64,000 nt of DNA from JAXGYX01 sp964487355 (lineage in GTDB: Bacteria > Bacillota > Clostridia > Saccharofermentanales > Fastidiosipilaceae). Under the pieces are notes generated by a model, which saw nothing but the letters and a program-made list of their open reading frames with translations, had not been told where the DNA came from and searched no databases. Where the stretch lies: contig CAZAPS010000002.1 of NCBI GenBank assembly GCA_964487355.1, positions 44,594 to 108,593 on the forward strand, read 5' to 3'. The position numbers and the translations under genes are program-made. Shown here piece after piece: positions 8,443 through 16,478 of the stretch; position 1 is the first letter of the stretch, and each line of letters begins with the position of its first letter.

Positions 8443-9327
8443 ATGAAAAATCTGAAAAAACGCATTGCTTTGATCGCCGTGGCCGCATTATCCATTACAG
8501 TCTTTTTGACGGCTTGTGGCGGAAAGGCGACACCTTCCGATTCTTCCACCGAGGACACCAAGGAGTCTGTCGCTGTCGACAGCGACGACGCGGCGGATGA
8601 TAGTTTCGCGAAAGTGGAGGCCGAAGGCAAATTGAAAATGGGGCTTGACGACAGCTTCCCGCCAATGGGTTTTCGCGATGAGAACAACGAGATCACCGGT
8701 TTTGACGTCGATCTGGCGACAGAAGTCTGCGCCCGACTGGATCTGGAGCTGGAATTAGTTCCGATCGACTGGAGCATGAAGGAAAATGAGCTGACCGCCG
8801 GCAACATCGATTGTCTGTGGAACGGCTATAGCTTTACCGAAGAACGTGACGCGACTCAGACTTTGTCCGCCGCTTATATGGCCAATGAACAGGTTCTGGT
8901 CGTCATGAAAGATTCCGGTATCACAAGCCTGGATGGCCTCGCCGACAAAAAACTGGCGATACAGGAAGGCTCCACCGCTGAACAGGCTCTGGACAAGGCC
9001 GAGGATTTCAAAGCGAGTTTGGCGCAAATCGTCCCGTTTAAAGAGAACGTGACCGGATTCATGGACGTCGAAGCGGGCAGCACCGATGTGATTTTGCTCG
9101 ACTCCATCGTCGCCAACTACTACATCGCTCAAAAAGACAACTCCGCTGACTTTGTCATCCTCGATGAGGCATTGGCCAGCGAAGATTATGTAATCGGCTT
9201 CCGCCAAGGAGACGTGGCGCTCAAAGACAAGATTGAAAGCACGTTGTTGGAAATGAAAGAAGACGGCAAACTGGCTGAAATTTCCACGAAATGGTTTGGT
9301 GAGGATATTACTGTTCTCGGCAAATAA
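8443..9327 (+). CDS. Polar amino acid ABC transporter substrate-binding lipoprotein
   Basis: Extracellular solute-binding component. The 294 residues begin with a lipoprotein signal (MKNLKKRIALIAVAALSITV) ending in lipobox LTAC with the lipidated Cys at about 25. A Ser/Asp/Glu-rich spacer follows, then a family 3 solute-binding fold (LKMGLDDSFPPMGFRDENNE, then EITGFDVDLATEVCARLDLE). AAGGAG lies 6 nt before the start. The next two genes encode the cognate permease and ATPase. Exact ligand not readable; the family takes glutamine, arginine, cystine or similar. Confidence 0.92.
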   Translation: MKNLKKRIALIAVAALSITVFLTACGGKATPSDSSTEDTKESVAVDSDDAADDSFAKVEAEGKLKMGLDDSFPPMGFRDENNEITGFDVDLATEVCARLDLELELVPIDWSMKENELTAGNIDCLWNGYSFTEERDATQTLSAAYMANEQVLVVMKDSGITSLDGLADKKLAIQEGSTAEQALDKAEDFKASLAQIVPFKENVTGFMDVEAGSTDVILLDSIVANYYIAQKDNSADFVILDEALASEDYVIGFRQGDVALKDKIESTLLEMKEDGKLAEISTKWFGEDITVLGK

Positions 9328-9346
9328 TGATATGATTCCGATGGAT

Positions 9347-9386
9347 CCGGCACCGATGGTATCAACCGGTGCCGGCTTTCTTTATT
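9347..9386 (+). terminator. Attenuating terminator after the substrate-binding protein gene
   Basis: Stem CCGGCACCG (9347-9355) with CGGTGCCGG (9367-9375), then CTTTCTTTATT. Its place between the binding-protein and permease genes suggests partial termination, giving excess binding protein over membrane components. Confidence 0.7.
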
Positions 9387-9403
9387 AAAAGAAGGGAACA
9401 CAG

Positions 9404-10060
9404 ATGGACTGGGATGGATTGCTCAAATTGATGCCGGCGTTTATGGATGGCACCTGGGTATCTTTAAAACTGTTTTTTATCACCCTGTTGCTCGCGCTTC
9501 CGCTGGGTATGCTGATCATGAACGGCAGACGCTCAAAATACAAAATCATTTGTGCGCCGATCGCCGTCTTTCAATGGGTAATCCGCGGTACCCCTTTGAT
9601 GCTCCAACTGGTTTTCGTGATGTACTTTCCTTCGATCGTGCTCGGTCTGCAGGGGATGGAACGCTTCTTCGCGGCCTGTGTCGCGTTCGTCATCAATTAT
9701 GCCGCCTACTTTTCCGAAATCTATCGTAGCGGCATAGAATCCATACCCGTTGGGCAGTATGAAGCCAGCAAGGTGCTCGGACTGTCCAAAGGTCGCACCT
9801 TCTTTCGCATCATTCTCCCCCAGACCGTAAAGCGCATCCTGCCTTCCATGGGCAATGAGTTCATGACCTTGGTCAAGGACACCGCGCTCGCCTCCATCAT
9901 TGGCAACATTGAGCTGTTGCGCGTCGCGACCACCCAGATGAACCGTTCGGCCAGCATGGTCCCGCTGCTCGCGGCGGGTGTGTTTTATCTATTGATGAAC
10001 GGAGTCGTCCAGCTCGCGATGGGCAGAGCCGAGAAAAAATTGAGTTATTATAAAGGATAG
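9404..10060 (+). CDS. Amino acid ABC transporter permease
   Basis: Inner-membrane subunit of the His/Glu/Gln/Arg/opine permease family. The 218 residues contain several hydrophobic segments and the EAA loop that contacts the ATPase (EASKVLGLSKGRTFFRIILP, about residues 119-138). Preceded by AGAAGGGAACACAG. It lies between the binding-protein and ATPase genes; 11 nt separate it from the latter. Confidence 0.93.
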   Translation: MDWDGLLKLMPAFMDGTWVSLKLFFITLLLALPLGMLIMNGRRSKYKIICAPIAVFQWVIRGTPLMLQLVFVMYFPSIVLGLQGMERFFAACVAFVINYAAYFSEIYRSGIESIPVGQYEASKVLGLSKGRTFFRIILPQTVKRILPSMGNEFMTLVKDTALASIIGNIELLRVATTQMNRSASMVPLLAAGVFYLLMNGVVQLAMGRAEKKLSYYKG

Positions 10061-10071
10061 GATCAGGCGAA

Positions 10072-10881
10072 ATGAAAAATCAGGTCAAGTCGGCAGTCGA
10101 CACACAGGTCAACGAGGATGGCAGCATTTTGCAGGTGCGTTCCTTGGAAAAATCATTCGGCACATTGGAAGTTTTGACAGATATCAGCTTTTCCGTGCTG
10201 CCGGGCCAGGTGCTCGCGATTATTGGTCCGTCCGGTTCGGGAAAGTCGACCTTGCTGCGCTGCATCAATCAGTTGGAAAAAGCCGATCATGGCTCAATCG
10301 ACATTTGCGGAATGAACCTAATGTCCACACAGGACGACCAGGCAGTCTACTGTTCCGGTCAACAGTGCAAGGAAATTCAGCTGAAGCTGGGCATGGTCTT
10401 TCAAAATTTCAATCTCTTTCCCCACCTTTCGATTGTCAAAAATATAATAGAGGCGCCCACTCAGGTGCTGAGACAGTCCAAGGAGGAGGCCGTCTCCAAC
10501 GCTTACAAACTACTGCGTCGATTGGGTTTGGAAGACAAGGCCGACAATTACCCTTGTGAGCTGTCCGGCGGACAGCAGCAGCGGGTCTCTATCGCGCGGG
10601 CGCTCGCCCTGAATCCACAAATCTTATGCTTTGATGAGCCGACTTCGGCGCTCGACCCTGAATTGACGGGCGAGGTCCTCAAAGTCATACGCGATCTGGC
10701 GAAAGATAAAATGACCATGATTGTGGTGACCCACGAGATGCGTTTCGCGGAAGAGGTCGCCGACCATGTCATCTTCATGGACAACGGAGTGATCATCGAA
10801 GAAGGCACACCCAAAGAGATTTTCCATCATACAAATCAGGAGCGCACAATGCAGTTCCTACAAAAAATCAGCAATGTCTGA
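10072..10881 (+). CDS. Amino acid ABC transporter ATP-binding protein
   Basis: Energises the 8443-10060 importer. The 269 residues show Walker A GPSGSGKST (about residue 60), signature LSGGQQQRVSIARALA (about 165), Walker B ILCFDEPTSALDPE and the H-loop VTHEM. The N-terminus is about 18 residues longer than the common GlnQ form, and a short insertion around residues 84-102 (STQDDQAVYCSGQQ) lies before the Q-loop. Third gene of the operon; no clear terminator follows before the next gene 35 nt on. Confidence 0.93.
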   Translation: MKNQVKSAVDTQVNEDGSILQVRSLEKSFGTLEVLTDISFSVLPGQVLAIIGPSGSGKSTLLRCINQLEKADHGSIDICGMNLMSTQDDQAVYCSGQQCKEIQLKLGMVFQNFNLFPHLSIVKNIIEAPTQVLRQSKEEAVSNAYKLLRRLGLEDKADNYPCELSGGQQQRVSIARALALNPQILCFDEPTSALDPELTGEVLKVIRDLAKDKMTMIVVTHEMRFAEEVADHVIFMDNGVIIEEGTPKEIFHHTNQERTMQFLQKISNV

Positions 10882-10916
10882 TTCAATCAATTTTAAAATG
10901 TGATACACTACTTTTC

Positions 10917-12044
10917 ATGATTAAAAAAGCATCAAAGGATCAGCCTGCCTCGGAGGAGGACCAACCGGGTGGCGATCGACAAAAACAGACCGACACACAA
11001 TTTGAACCGCGCATTTTCTCAACGAAATATGTCCTCGGCGCATTGCTGATGGTCGCGATTCTGGTTGTGACCATTCTTGTGTTGTTCAAAGATCATGATC
11101 TGAAAAATGTTTTGCGCTACATCAGCGGCGCCGATATCCGCTATCTTCTCGGCGGAGTCTCGATGATGATCTTATATCAATTTTGCATCGGCGAAAGCAT
11201 CAGGTTGCTGATCAACGCCTTCGCCAACAAGCGATATCCATTGGAACTGACGCACAAGACCTCCTATATCGGCTTTTATTTCAACGCCATCACTCCTTCG
11301 TCCTCGGGAGGACAACCGATGGAAATGTTGTACATGCTGAAGCGAGGCGTTGATCTTTCACACAGCACCATCGTCTTTATCTTGTTGGCCATCTGTTACA
11401 GCGTCTCCACCTTGTTATTCGCCATCTTGTCCCTGATCACACATTTCAAGCTTGTGATCTCCAGTTTGCGCTTCATCCGCTACTTCATGATTGCCGGTTT
11501 CATCATCACCGGGGTCTTGCTGACCGGCATGATTTTACTGTTGGCTCGCCCGGCTATTGTGCGTAAATTGGCCAGAGGCCTCACCGCTTTGGGTATCAAA
11601 CTAAGACTGGTCCGCCGACCGGGCAGGTTTTTACGACGGCTGTCCGAATTTAATAAAAGTTACACCCATACCTCCACCGCGATGTGGAAAAAACCTGTGT
11701 TGCTGATCAAAGTCGTCTCACTACATCTGCTGCAAGTCGCCGCGTTATACACGGTACCATGGTTTGTCTCCCTCGCGTTGGGTGGTAGCGCCGGAAGCTT
11801 CGGTGAAATCTTCTCGCTGCAAGCCGTGTTGCATGTCTCGTCCGATTTTTTCCCCACACCCGGAGCAGTCGGTTTGACCGAGACCGGTTTTATCACCATG
11901 TTTCAGTCGATCCTGCCGGCCAATCAGGTCATGCCCGCTATGCTGCTGACCCGGGGTATCAATTTGTATGGATTTTTAATCCTTTCCGCGGTTGTGACGC
12001 TGATTTCTTTTTTCACCGTATCACGCCGCCCGATCAGAAAATAG
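10917..12044 (+). CDS. Flippase-like integral membrane protein (UPF0104/YbhN family)
   Basis: A 375-residue polytopic membrane protein of the lysylphosphatidylglycerol synthase transmembrane-region family. A charged N-terminus of ~35 residues (Lys/Gln/Asp-rich) precedes about eight hydrophobic helices. The family motif is seen as FNAITPSSSGGQPMEML (residues ~122-138) and the conserved late segment as SSDFFPTPGAVGLTETGF. The C-terminal lysyl-transferase domain of MprF is absent. Members often adjoin glycosyltransferases, as here, suggesting a role in lipid or glycolipid handling at the envelope. The start lacks a Shine-Dalgarno and sits just after a possible -10. Confidence 0.82.
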   Translation: MIKKASKDQPASEEDQPGGDRQKQTDTQFEPRIFSTKYVLGALLMVAILVVTILVLFKDHDLKNVLRYISGADIRYLLGGVSMMILYQFCIGESIRLLINAFANKRYPLELTHKTSYIGFYFNAITPSSSGGQPMEMLYMLKRGVDLSHSTIVFILLAICYSVSTLLFAILSLITHFKLVISSLRFIRYFMIAGFIITGVLLTGMILLLARPAIVRKLARGLTALGIKLRLVRRPGRFLRRLSEFNKSYTHTSTAMWKKPVLLIKVVSLHLLQVAALYTVPWFVSLALGGSAGSFGEIFSLQAVLHVSSDFFPTPGAVGLTETGFITMFQSILPANQVMPAMLLTRGINLYGFLILSAVVTLISFFTVSRRPIRK

Positions 12045-12071
12045 AAGATAATGGAACTTGGAGAACCAAAA

Positions 12072-13112
12072 ATGAAACTACTCAGCGTCGCCGTACCCTG
12101 TTACAATTCGCAGGCATACCTGGCCGGCTGTTTGGACAGTCTGCTTCCCGCGATTGATCACCTCGAGGTGATCGTTGTCAACGACGGCTCCACAGACAAC
12201 ACACTGCCGATCGCGCATGGATATGAAGCGCGCTTTCCTGACTCTTTCGTGATTATAGACAAAGAAAATGGCGGGCATGGTTCAGGTATCAACGCGGCGT
12301 TGCGTGTCGCGTCGGCCCCTTTTTTCAAAGTTCTGGACAGTGACGATTATTTCGACAAGGACGCGCTGCTTAAAGTGCTGGCTTTTCTAAAACACCTGCT
12401 TGAAACTGACCAATCCTGCGATCTGCTTTTTACCAATTATGTCTATGACGTCTATAAGCAGAGCGACGATAAACTGATTCCCCATACCCAAACTCCGGTG
12501 AGATATGACAACGTATTCAAAGAACAGCGGGTGTTGACTTGGGCGGACATGGGGCGCTTTAGGGTCGATCAATTGTTGCAGATGCACGCGATCATCTATC
12601 GTACAGCGCTGTTGCGCGAGATCAACCTGGTGCTGCCCGAGAAAACATTTTACGAGGACAACCTATACGCCTTTATTCCATTTCCACATGTGCGCTCCAT
12701 CTATTATGTCAACGCCGACCTCTATCTTTATTTTATTGGGCGCTCCGATCAAAGTGTCAATCTGTCCAATGTCGCCAAAAATCTGCACATGCAGATTAAG
12801 ATGACCGAACTGATGGTCTATCAGTACCACCTTTCCGAACTGGATATCCATCCCAAGCTGAGACGGTATATGCAACGCCATCTGACTCGGATGCTGTCCA
12901 TGTGTCTAATGGCCGCAGGCGTCGACGGCTCCAAACAGGCAAAACAGCAGGTGGACGAGCTACGCGCCAAAATTCGGCAATATGACGACCGGATGCATAG
13001 ACGATTGAACGTACATCCCATGATTTGGGGACAGCGAATGCTCGGCGTGCTTGGCACGAAGATTAACCGCAAGTTTTACTCCTGGATCGGAAAAGCGTTT
13101 CACTTTAACTAA
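12072..13112 (+). CDS. Family 2 glycosyltransferase
   Basis: Transfers a sugar from a nucleotide-sugar donor; acceptor unknown. The 346 residues have a GT-A fold: start KLLSVAVPCYNSQAYLAGCL, nucleotide-binding VVNDGSTDNT (about 36-45) and DXD-like VLDSDDYF (about 92). I start at ATG 12072 because GGAG lies 8 nt upstream and the β-strand of the fold begins at once; ATG 12051 has no ribosome site. No transmembrane helices, so probably peripheral. The preceding flippase-like gene suggests a shared envelope glycolipid or polymer function. Confidence 0.88.
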   Translation: MKLLSVAVPCYNSQAYLAGCLDSLLPAIDHLEVIVVNDGSTDNTLPIAHGYEARFPDSFVIIDKENGGHGSGINAALRVASAPFFKVLDSDDYFDKDALLKVLAFLKHLLETDQSCDLLFTNYVYDVYKQSDDKLIPHTQTPVRYDNVFKEQRVLTWADMGRFRVDQLLQMHAIIYRTALLREINLVLPEKTFYEDNLYAFIPFPHVRSIYYVNADLYLYFIGRSDQSVNLSNVAKNLHMQIKMTELMVYQYHLSELDIHPKLRRYMQRHLTRMLSMCLMAAGVDGSKQAKQQVDELRAKIRQYDDRMHRRLNVHPMIWGQRMLGVLGTKINRKFYSWIGKAFHFN

Positions 13113-13236
13113 AGAATCGGGCCGTTCAGGCTGAACGCGCTTTACCCCGGCGACATGAAACGATAGAATGATATCTATGTGTCGGCGGTTGATTCCCGTC
13201 TGTCCAAGTATGCATATAAAAAATTGGAGGTACAGT

Positions 13237-13551
13237 ATGGTTGAACAAATTTTTAATCTTTCGAGTGAGGATCAGACCGTGGTCGAAAGAGTCTGCTTTG
13301 ATGAGAACGTGCACTATCTGCACATGGTTTTCGAAAAAGACGCCGGTCTGCCACTTCATGATTCCAACTCCAACGTTTACATGACTGTGGTGCGTGGCAA
13401 TCTGTCGATCGGATTGAACGAGCAGGAGATCAAGGTCTACCCGGCGCACACATTGCTCAAGATCCCCGAGGGCACCAAGATGAACGTGCGCAACACACAT
13501 GACGAAGTCTTGGAACTAACCGTCATAAAGGCCCCGGCGCCCGCGCAATGA
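13237..13551 (+). CDS. Small cupin-domain protein
   Basis: A 104-residue single-domain cupin. GGAGG lies 6 nt before ATG 13237; the open frame extends 23 codons upstream without support. The two cupin motifs are partial: LPLHDSNSNVYMTVVRGNLS keeps one His and the Gly, and PAHTLLKIPEGTKMNVRN resembles motif 2 but with few of the usual metal ligands. It may bind a small ligand without metal. Last gene before the hairpin at 13601-13691. Confidence 0.8.
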   Translation: MVEQIFNLSSEDQTVVERVCFDENVHYLHMVFEKDAGLPLHDSNSNVYMTVVRGNLSIGLNEQEIKVYPAHTLLKIPEGTKMNVRNTHDEVLELTVIKAPAPAQ

Positions 13552-13600
13552 CGCGCCCACGCGCCCATGCGCGCCGGACAGCCCAAATAGCTGTGTTATA

Positions 13601-13691
13601 AAAAGCGCCGAATCGAACCGTGAGGCAGATCTCGAATGTTGTGCCGATATCCAGCATTTGAAATCTGTCTCGGGCATGATTCGGCGCTTTT
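13601..13691. other. Long compound hairpin between convergent operons (bidirectional terminator or structured RNA)
   Basis: A perfect 14-bp terminal stem, AAAAGCGCCGAATC (13601-13614) with GATTCGGCGCTTTT (13678-13691), encloses a 7/6-nt internal loop. Inside are a 9-bp stem (13622-13630 with 13663-13671, one G-U) and a 10-bp stem (13632-13641 with 13652-13661, two G-U) with a 10-nt loop. The ends give four T on either strand, so it can end both the plus-strand cupin transcript and the minus-strand ABC operon. It is far more elaborate than a normal terminator. Confidence 0.7.
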
Positions 13692-13768
13692 CATTGTGGA
13701 TCGTCGAACAGAGCGTCGACCGGGAGAACCGTCTTTAATTGCACGATCCGAACTGTCGCGCCGGTTGG

Positions 13769-14608
13769 TCAAACTCTATTTTTCACGAAAACCAGATCAT
13801 CCAGTATCTCATTTTTCAACTTGTGAAATGAAGCTTCCTTGATCAAAGAAATATCCCGCGGGCCTGAGATATCCACCGGTACCTCGCGGCTGATTTTTCC
13901 GGGATCTTTGGACATCACCAGCACACGATCGGCCAATAACACGGCCTCTTCGATATCGTGGGTGACAAATAAAAGAGATGGTTTATATTCACTCCATAAA
14001 TCCAGGGTCAGTTGCTGCATCTCCAGCCTCGCCGGATAATCAAGTGCCGAAAACGGCTCATCCAGCAAAATCAACGAGGGTCTCATAATCAAGGTTCGAG
14101 CCAGCGCGGTCCGCTGACGCATCCCTCCGGACAACTGACCGGGATAATAAGAACGGTACTCTTCCATACCGACCCCCTGCAAAAATTCATTCACCCGAAT
14201 TTGACGCTCTCCTTTGGGGACGCCGGCGCGTTTCAGGCCAAATCCGATGTTATCCTCGACCGACAGCCAGGAAAATAGCTGAGGGATCTGAAAAATCATT
14301 CCCCGCTCGGTGGACGGCCCATCGATTGGCTGACCCGCGAACATCACACACCCCTGAAAATCTGTGTCGAAACCGGCAAGAATATGCAACAGCGTGGATT
14401 TTCCGCAGCCACTCGGTCCGACCAGGCTGACGATTTCGCCTTCGTCAACAACAAATGAGATATCTGACAAAACAGGTTTTAAACCTGTTTGGCCCGGAAA
14501 TGCTTTTACCAAATCATCGACAGCCAACGCGTGACCCATCGGTTCCACGAAGTCAAGCTCTGGGGAAAGGGCGCCGCGGGAATTCTGCAATTTTATTCGT
14601 CTAGTCAT
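13769..14608 (-). CDS. NitT/TauT-type ABC transporter ATP-binding protein
   Basis: ATPase subunit of the import system encoded by this and the two genes upstream. The 279 residues carry Walker A GPSGCGKST (about 70), signature LSGGMRQRTALAR (about 163), Walker B LILLDEPFSALD and H-loop VTHDIEEA. I start at ATG 14608 (GAGG upstream), overlapping the permease stop by 8 nt; an in-frame GTG at 14623 is less likely. Relatives SsuB/TauB/ThiZ serve sulfonates, taurine or thiamine precursors. Substrate here not deducible. Confidence 0.92.
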   Translation of the reverse strand: MTRRIKLQNSRGALSPELDFVEPMGHALAVDDLVKAFPGQTGLKPVLSDISFVVDEGEIVSLVGPSGCGKSTLLHILAGFDTDFQGCVMFAGQPIDGPSTERGMIFQIPQLFSWLSVEDNIGFGLKRAGVPKGERQIRVNEFLQGVGMEEYRSYYPGQLSGGMRQRTALARTLIMRPSLILLDEPFSALDYPARLEMQQLTLDLWSEYKPSLLFVTHDIEEAVLLADRVLVMSKDPGKISREVPVDISGPRDISLIKEASFHKLKNEILDDLVFVKNRV

Positions 14609-15416
14609 TGGGCCGTACCTCACCGGCGATGTGTATCGTCTTGCTCAGCAACACCAGCAGGCGGTCGGTCAACCGCCCAAGCAGCGCGATCACAATCATG
14701 CAGACCAGAATCATATTGGTGTCTCCGAGCATACGGGCGTTCATCATGACCGCTCCCAGCCCCTCGTTGACTCCGGTCAACTCTCCCAACACCACATAGG
14801 CCCAGGAGATGCCCAGACCCAGTCTGATGCCCGACAAGATGCCGGGCGAGGCCGCCGGAATGATCACATGAAAAAACAAGGAAGATCCGGTCGCTCCTAA
14901 TGAGCGCGCAGCTTGAATTAAATTAAGGGGGATGATACGGACACCCAGCGCGGTGTTGATGTAAATCGGAAAAAAGGAGGCCAAGGCAATCAAAAACACG
15001 GCCGAAACATGTCCGACACCGAACCAAACCATGGCGATCGGCAGCCAGCCGATGCCCGGGACCATCCGTAGCAAATCGACAAACGGATCAAACACGCGTT
15101 TGGCGCGCGTCACCGATCCACTCCAAATCCCCAGCGGCAGACCAACGGCCAGAGCAATTAGGAATCCTTGGATCACCCGACTCAGACTGGCCAGGGTATG
15201 GCTGACGAAACGACCGGAATAGGGGGACAACTTCCATTTTCCGATCACGAAATCCAGCAGCCCCACGAGCACTTGATCAGGTCGAGGTAAAAGATAGGGC
15301 GGCAACATGATCACATAGGAAGCTAAGCACCAAACCGCCACCAAAGACAACGGCAGCACCAGGGCGAGCGCGTCGAAGCGCTTAAATAATCGGTATTTTA
15401 GTTTGTTCCTCCTCAT
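14601..15416 (-). CDS. NitT/TauT-type ABC transporter permease
   Basis: Inner-membrane subunit (271 residues) with about six hydrophobic helices and the binding-protein-dependent permease EAA loop (IQAARSLGATGSSLFFHVII, about 175-194). ATG 15416 lies 6 nt after the stop of the substrate-binding protein. The strong AGGAGG in this area falls inside codons 2-3, so initiation probably depends on coupling to the upstream gene. Overlaps the ATPase gene by 8 nt. Confidence 0.9.
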   Translation of the reverse strand: MRRNKLKYRLFKRFDALALVLPLSLVAVWCLASYVIMLPPYLLPRPDQVLVGLLDFVIGKWKLSPYSGRFVSHTLASLSRVIQGFLIALAVGLPLGIWSGSVTRAKRVFDPFVDLLRMVPGIGWLPIAMVWFGVGHVSAVFLIALASFFPIYINTALGVRIIPLNLIQAARSLGATGSSLFFHVIIPAASPGILSGIRLGLGISWAYVVLGELTGVNEGLGAVMMNARMLGDTNMILVCMIVIALLGRLTDRLLVLLSKTIHIAGEVRPND

Positions 15417-15422
15417 ATCACG

Positions 15423-16409
15423 CTATTCCCCGGCAGGCAAAAACTGCAGATCAATCAACTCGTCAATATCGGGAACCGTCGAAATGATGTCCAACTCGTA
15501 CATCCTCTGCGCGAGATTCTTGACTTGTTGGATCGTTTCGGGGGTGATGTCCCAAACCAGCCCCATATTGTCCAAAGCTTGCTCCAAAACAGCCTGGTCC
15601 GTGCCAAATTCCGCCGCCCGTTCCAGCCAGATATCATTGTGTTCCATTAAATACTTTGTGGCCTCGATATGCGCCTCAACTAACGTTTGGACACGCTCCG
15701 GGTGATCGGCGATCTGGGTATCGGTGGTCAGCATGCCGGCGTTGATAAAGCCAACGCTGTCATCATAATATGGATATTCAAGAATTTTCCCGTACCCTTC
15801 AAGCACAGCGATGGACGGATAGGGCTCACCGCTGCAAAAGGCGTCAATCTGTCCACCGGCCAGGGCGGCACCCATGTCAAAAAAGTCAATCTGCAACAGC
15901 GTCACTTCCTTATCCACATCCAAACCATTTTTTTGCAACGTCTCCAACAACAAAATATGGTGCATCGTGCCCGGCACATAGGCAATGACCTTGCCTTTCA
16001 AATCACTAACTTGATTGATCTCTTCGCCCGATTTAGTCACCAGAGCGGAACATTTTTCTGTCATGCCGGCGACTACTTTTACCGGTTCTCCTTTTGAGGC
16101 CGCGGTGATGGCCGTTACCCAGGTTGTGCCGCACATGTCCAGTTCACCCGCCAGCAAAGCAGTTTTTTGATCTCCGGGATTGGTAAAAGGAAGTACTTCG
16201 ATGGATGCGCCCCCCGGGAGTTGCTCCTGATAAAAATATGGCTGGATCGTCTGCGCGGTCTTCCAGGTGCCTACCGTGTATGATTTTGAATCTTTTTTTG
16301 ATCGGTCGCCACAGGCGCTGATAAAAATCAAACTTAGCATTAAAAACAAAGCGATCACTCGCCTCCCGGTTGGTCGGCTGTTTCGCGCAGATCGTTGCTT
16401 GCCCCACAT
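15423..16409 (-). CDS. NitT/TauT-type ABC transporter substrate-binding lipoprotein (NMT1/SsuA-like)
   Basis: Solute-binding subunit, 328 residues. The signal has a basic start, hydrophobic RRVIALFLMLSLIFISAC and the lipidated Cys at about 32. The mature part has the two-lobed fold of nitrate/sulfonate/thiamine-precursor binding proteins (LLAGELDMCGTTWVTAI; DLKGKVIAYVPGT; AFCSGEPYPSIAV). I start at ATG 16409, 6 nt after AAGGAGA; the frame extends further without a ribosome site. The radical SAM gene precedes it in the same operon, pointing to import of an enzyme substrate or cofactor precursor. Confidence 0.9.
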   Translation of the reverse strand: MWGKQRSARNSRPTGRRVIALFLMLSLIFISACGDRSKKDSKSYTVGTWKTAQTIQPYFYQEQLPGGASIEVLPFTNPGDQKTALLAGELDMCGTTWVTAITAASKGEPVKVVAGMTEKCSALVTKSGEEINQVSDLKGKVIAYVPGTMHHILLLETLQKNGLDVDKEVTLLQIDFFDMGAALAGGQIDAFCSGEPYPSIAVLEGYGKILEYPYYDDSVGFINAGMLTTDTQIADHPERVQTLVEAHIEATKYLMEHNDIWLERAAEFGTDQAVLEQALDNMGLVWDITPETIQQVKNLAQRMYELDIISTVPDIDELIDLQFLPAGE

Positions 16410-16478
16410 TGTTTGTCTCCTTGTCGTTTGCCTGCTCAATCGTTTTTCACAATTAAAATGTTCGCTCAAGTGAAATTT

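Noticed and set aside
8364..8600. 78-codon plus-strand frame overlapping the start of the amino acid binding protein
   Set aside because: It overlaps the signal-peptide region of a well-supported lipoprotein in another frame and resembles nothing. A leader peptide cannot be excluded but has no support.
13126..13500. 124-codon minus-strand open frame opposite the cupin gene
   Set aside because: The plus-strand cupin has GGAGG and a recognisable fold; the antisense frame has neither.
15910..15918. Second perfect TTATCCACA
   Set aside because: Inside the coding sequence of the substrate-binding protein, isolated; taken as chance.
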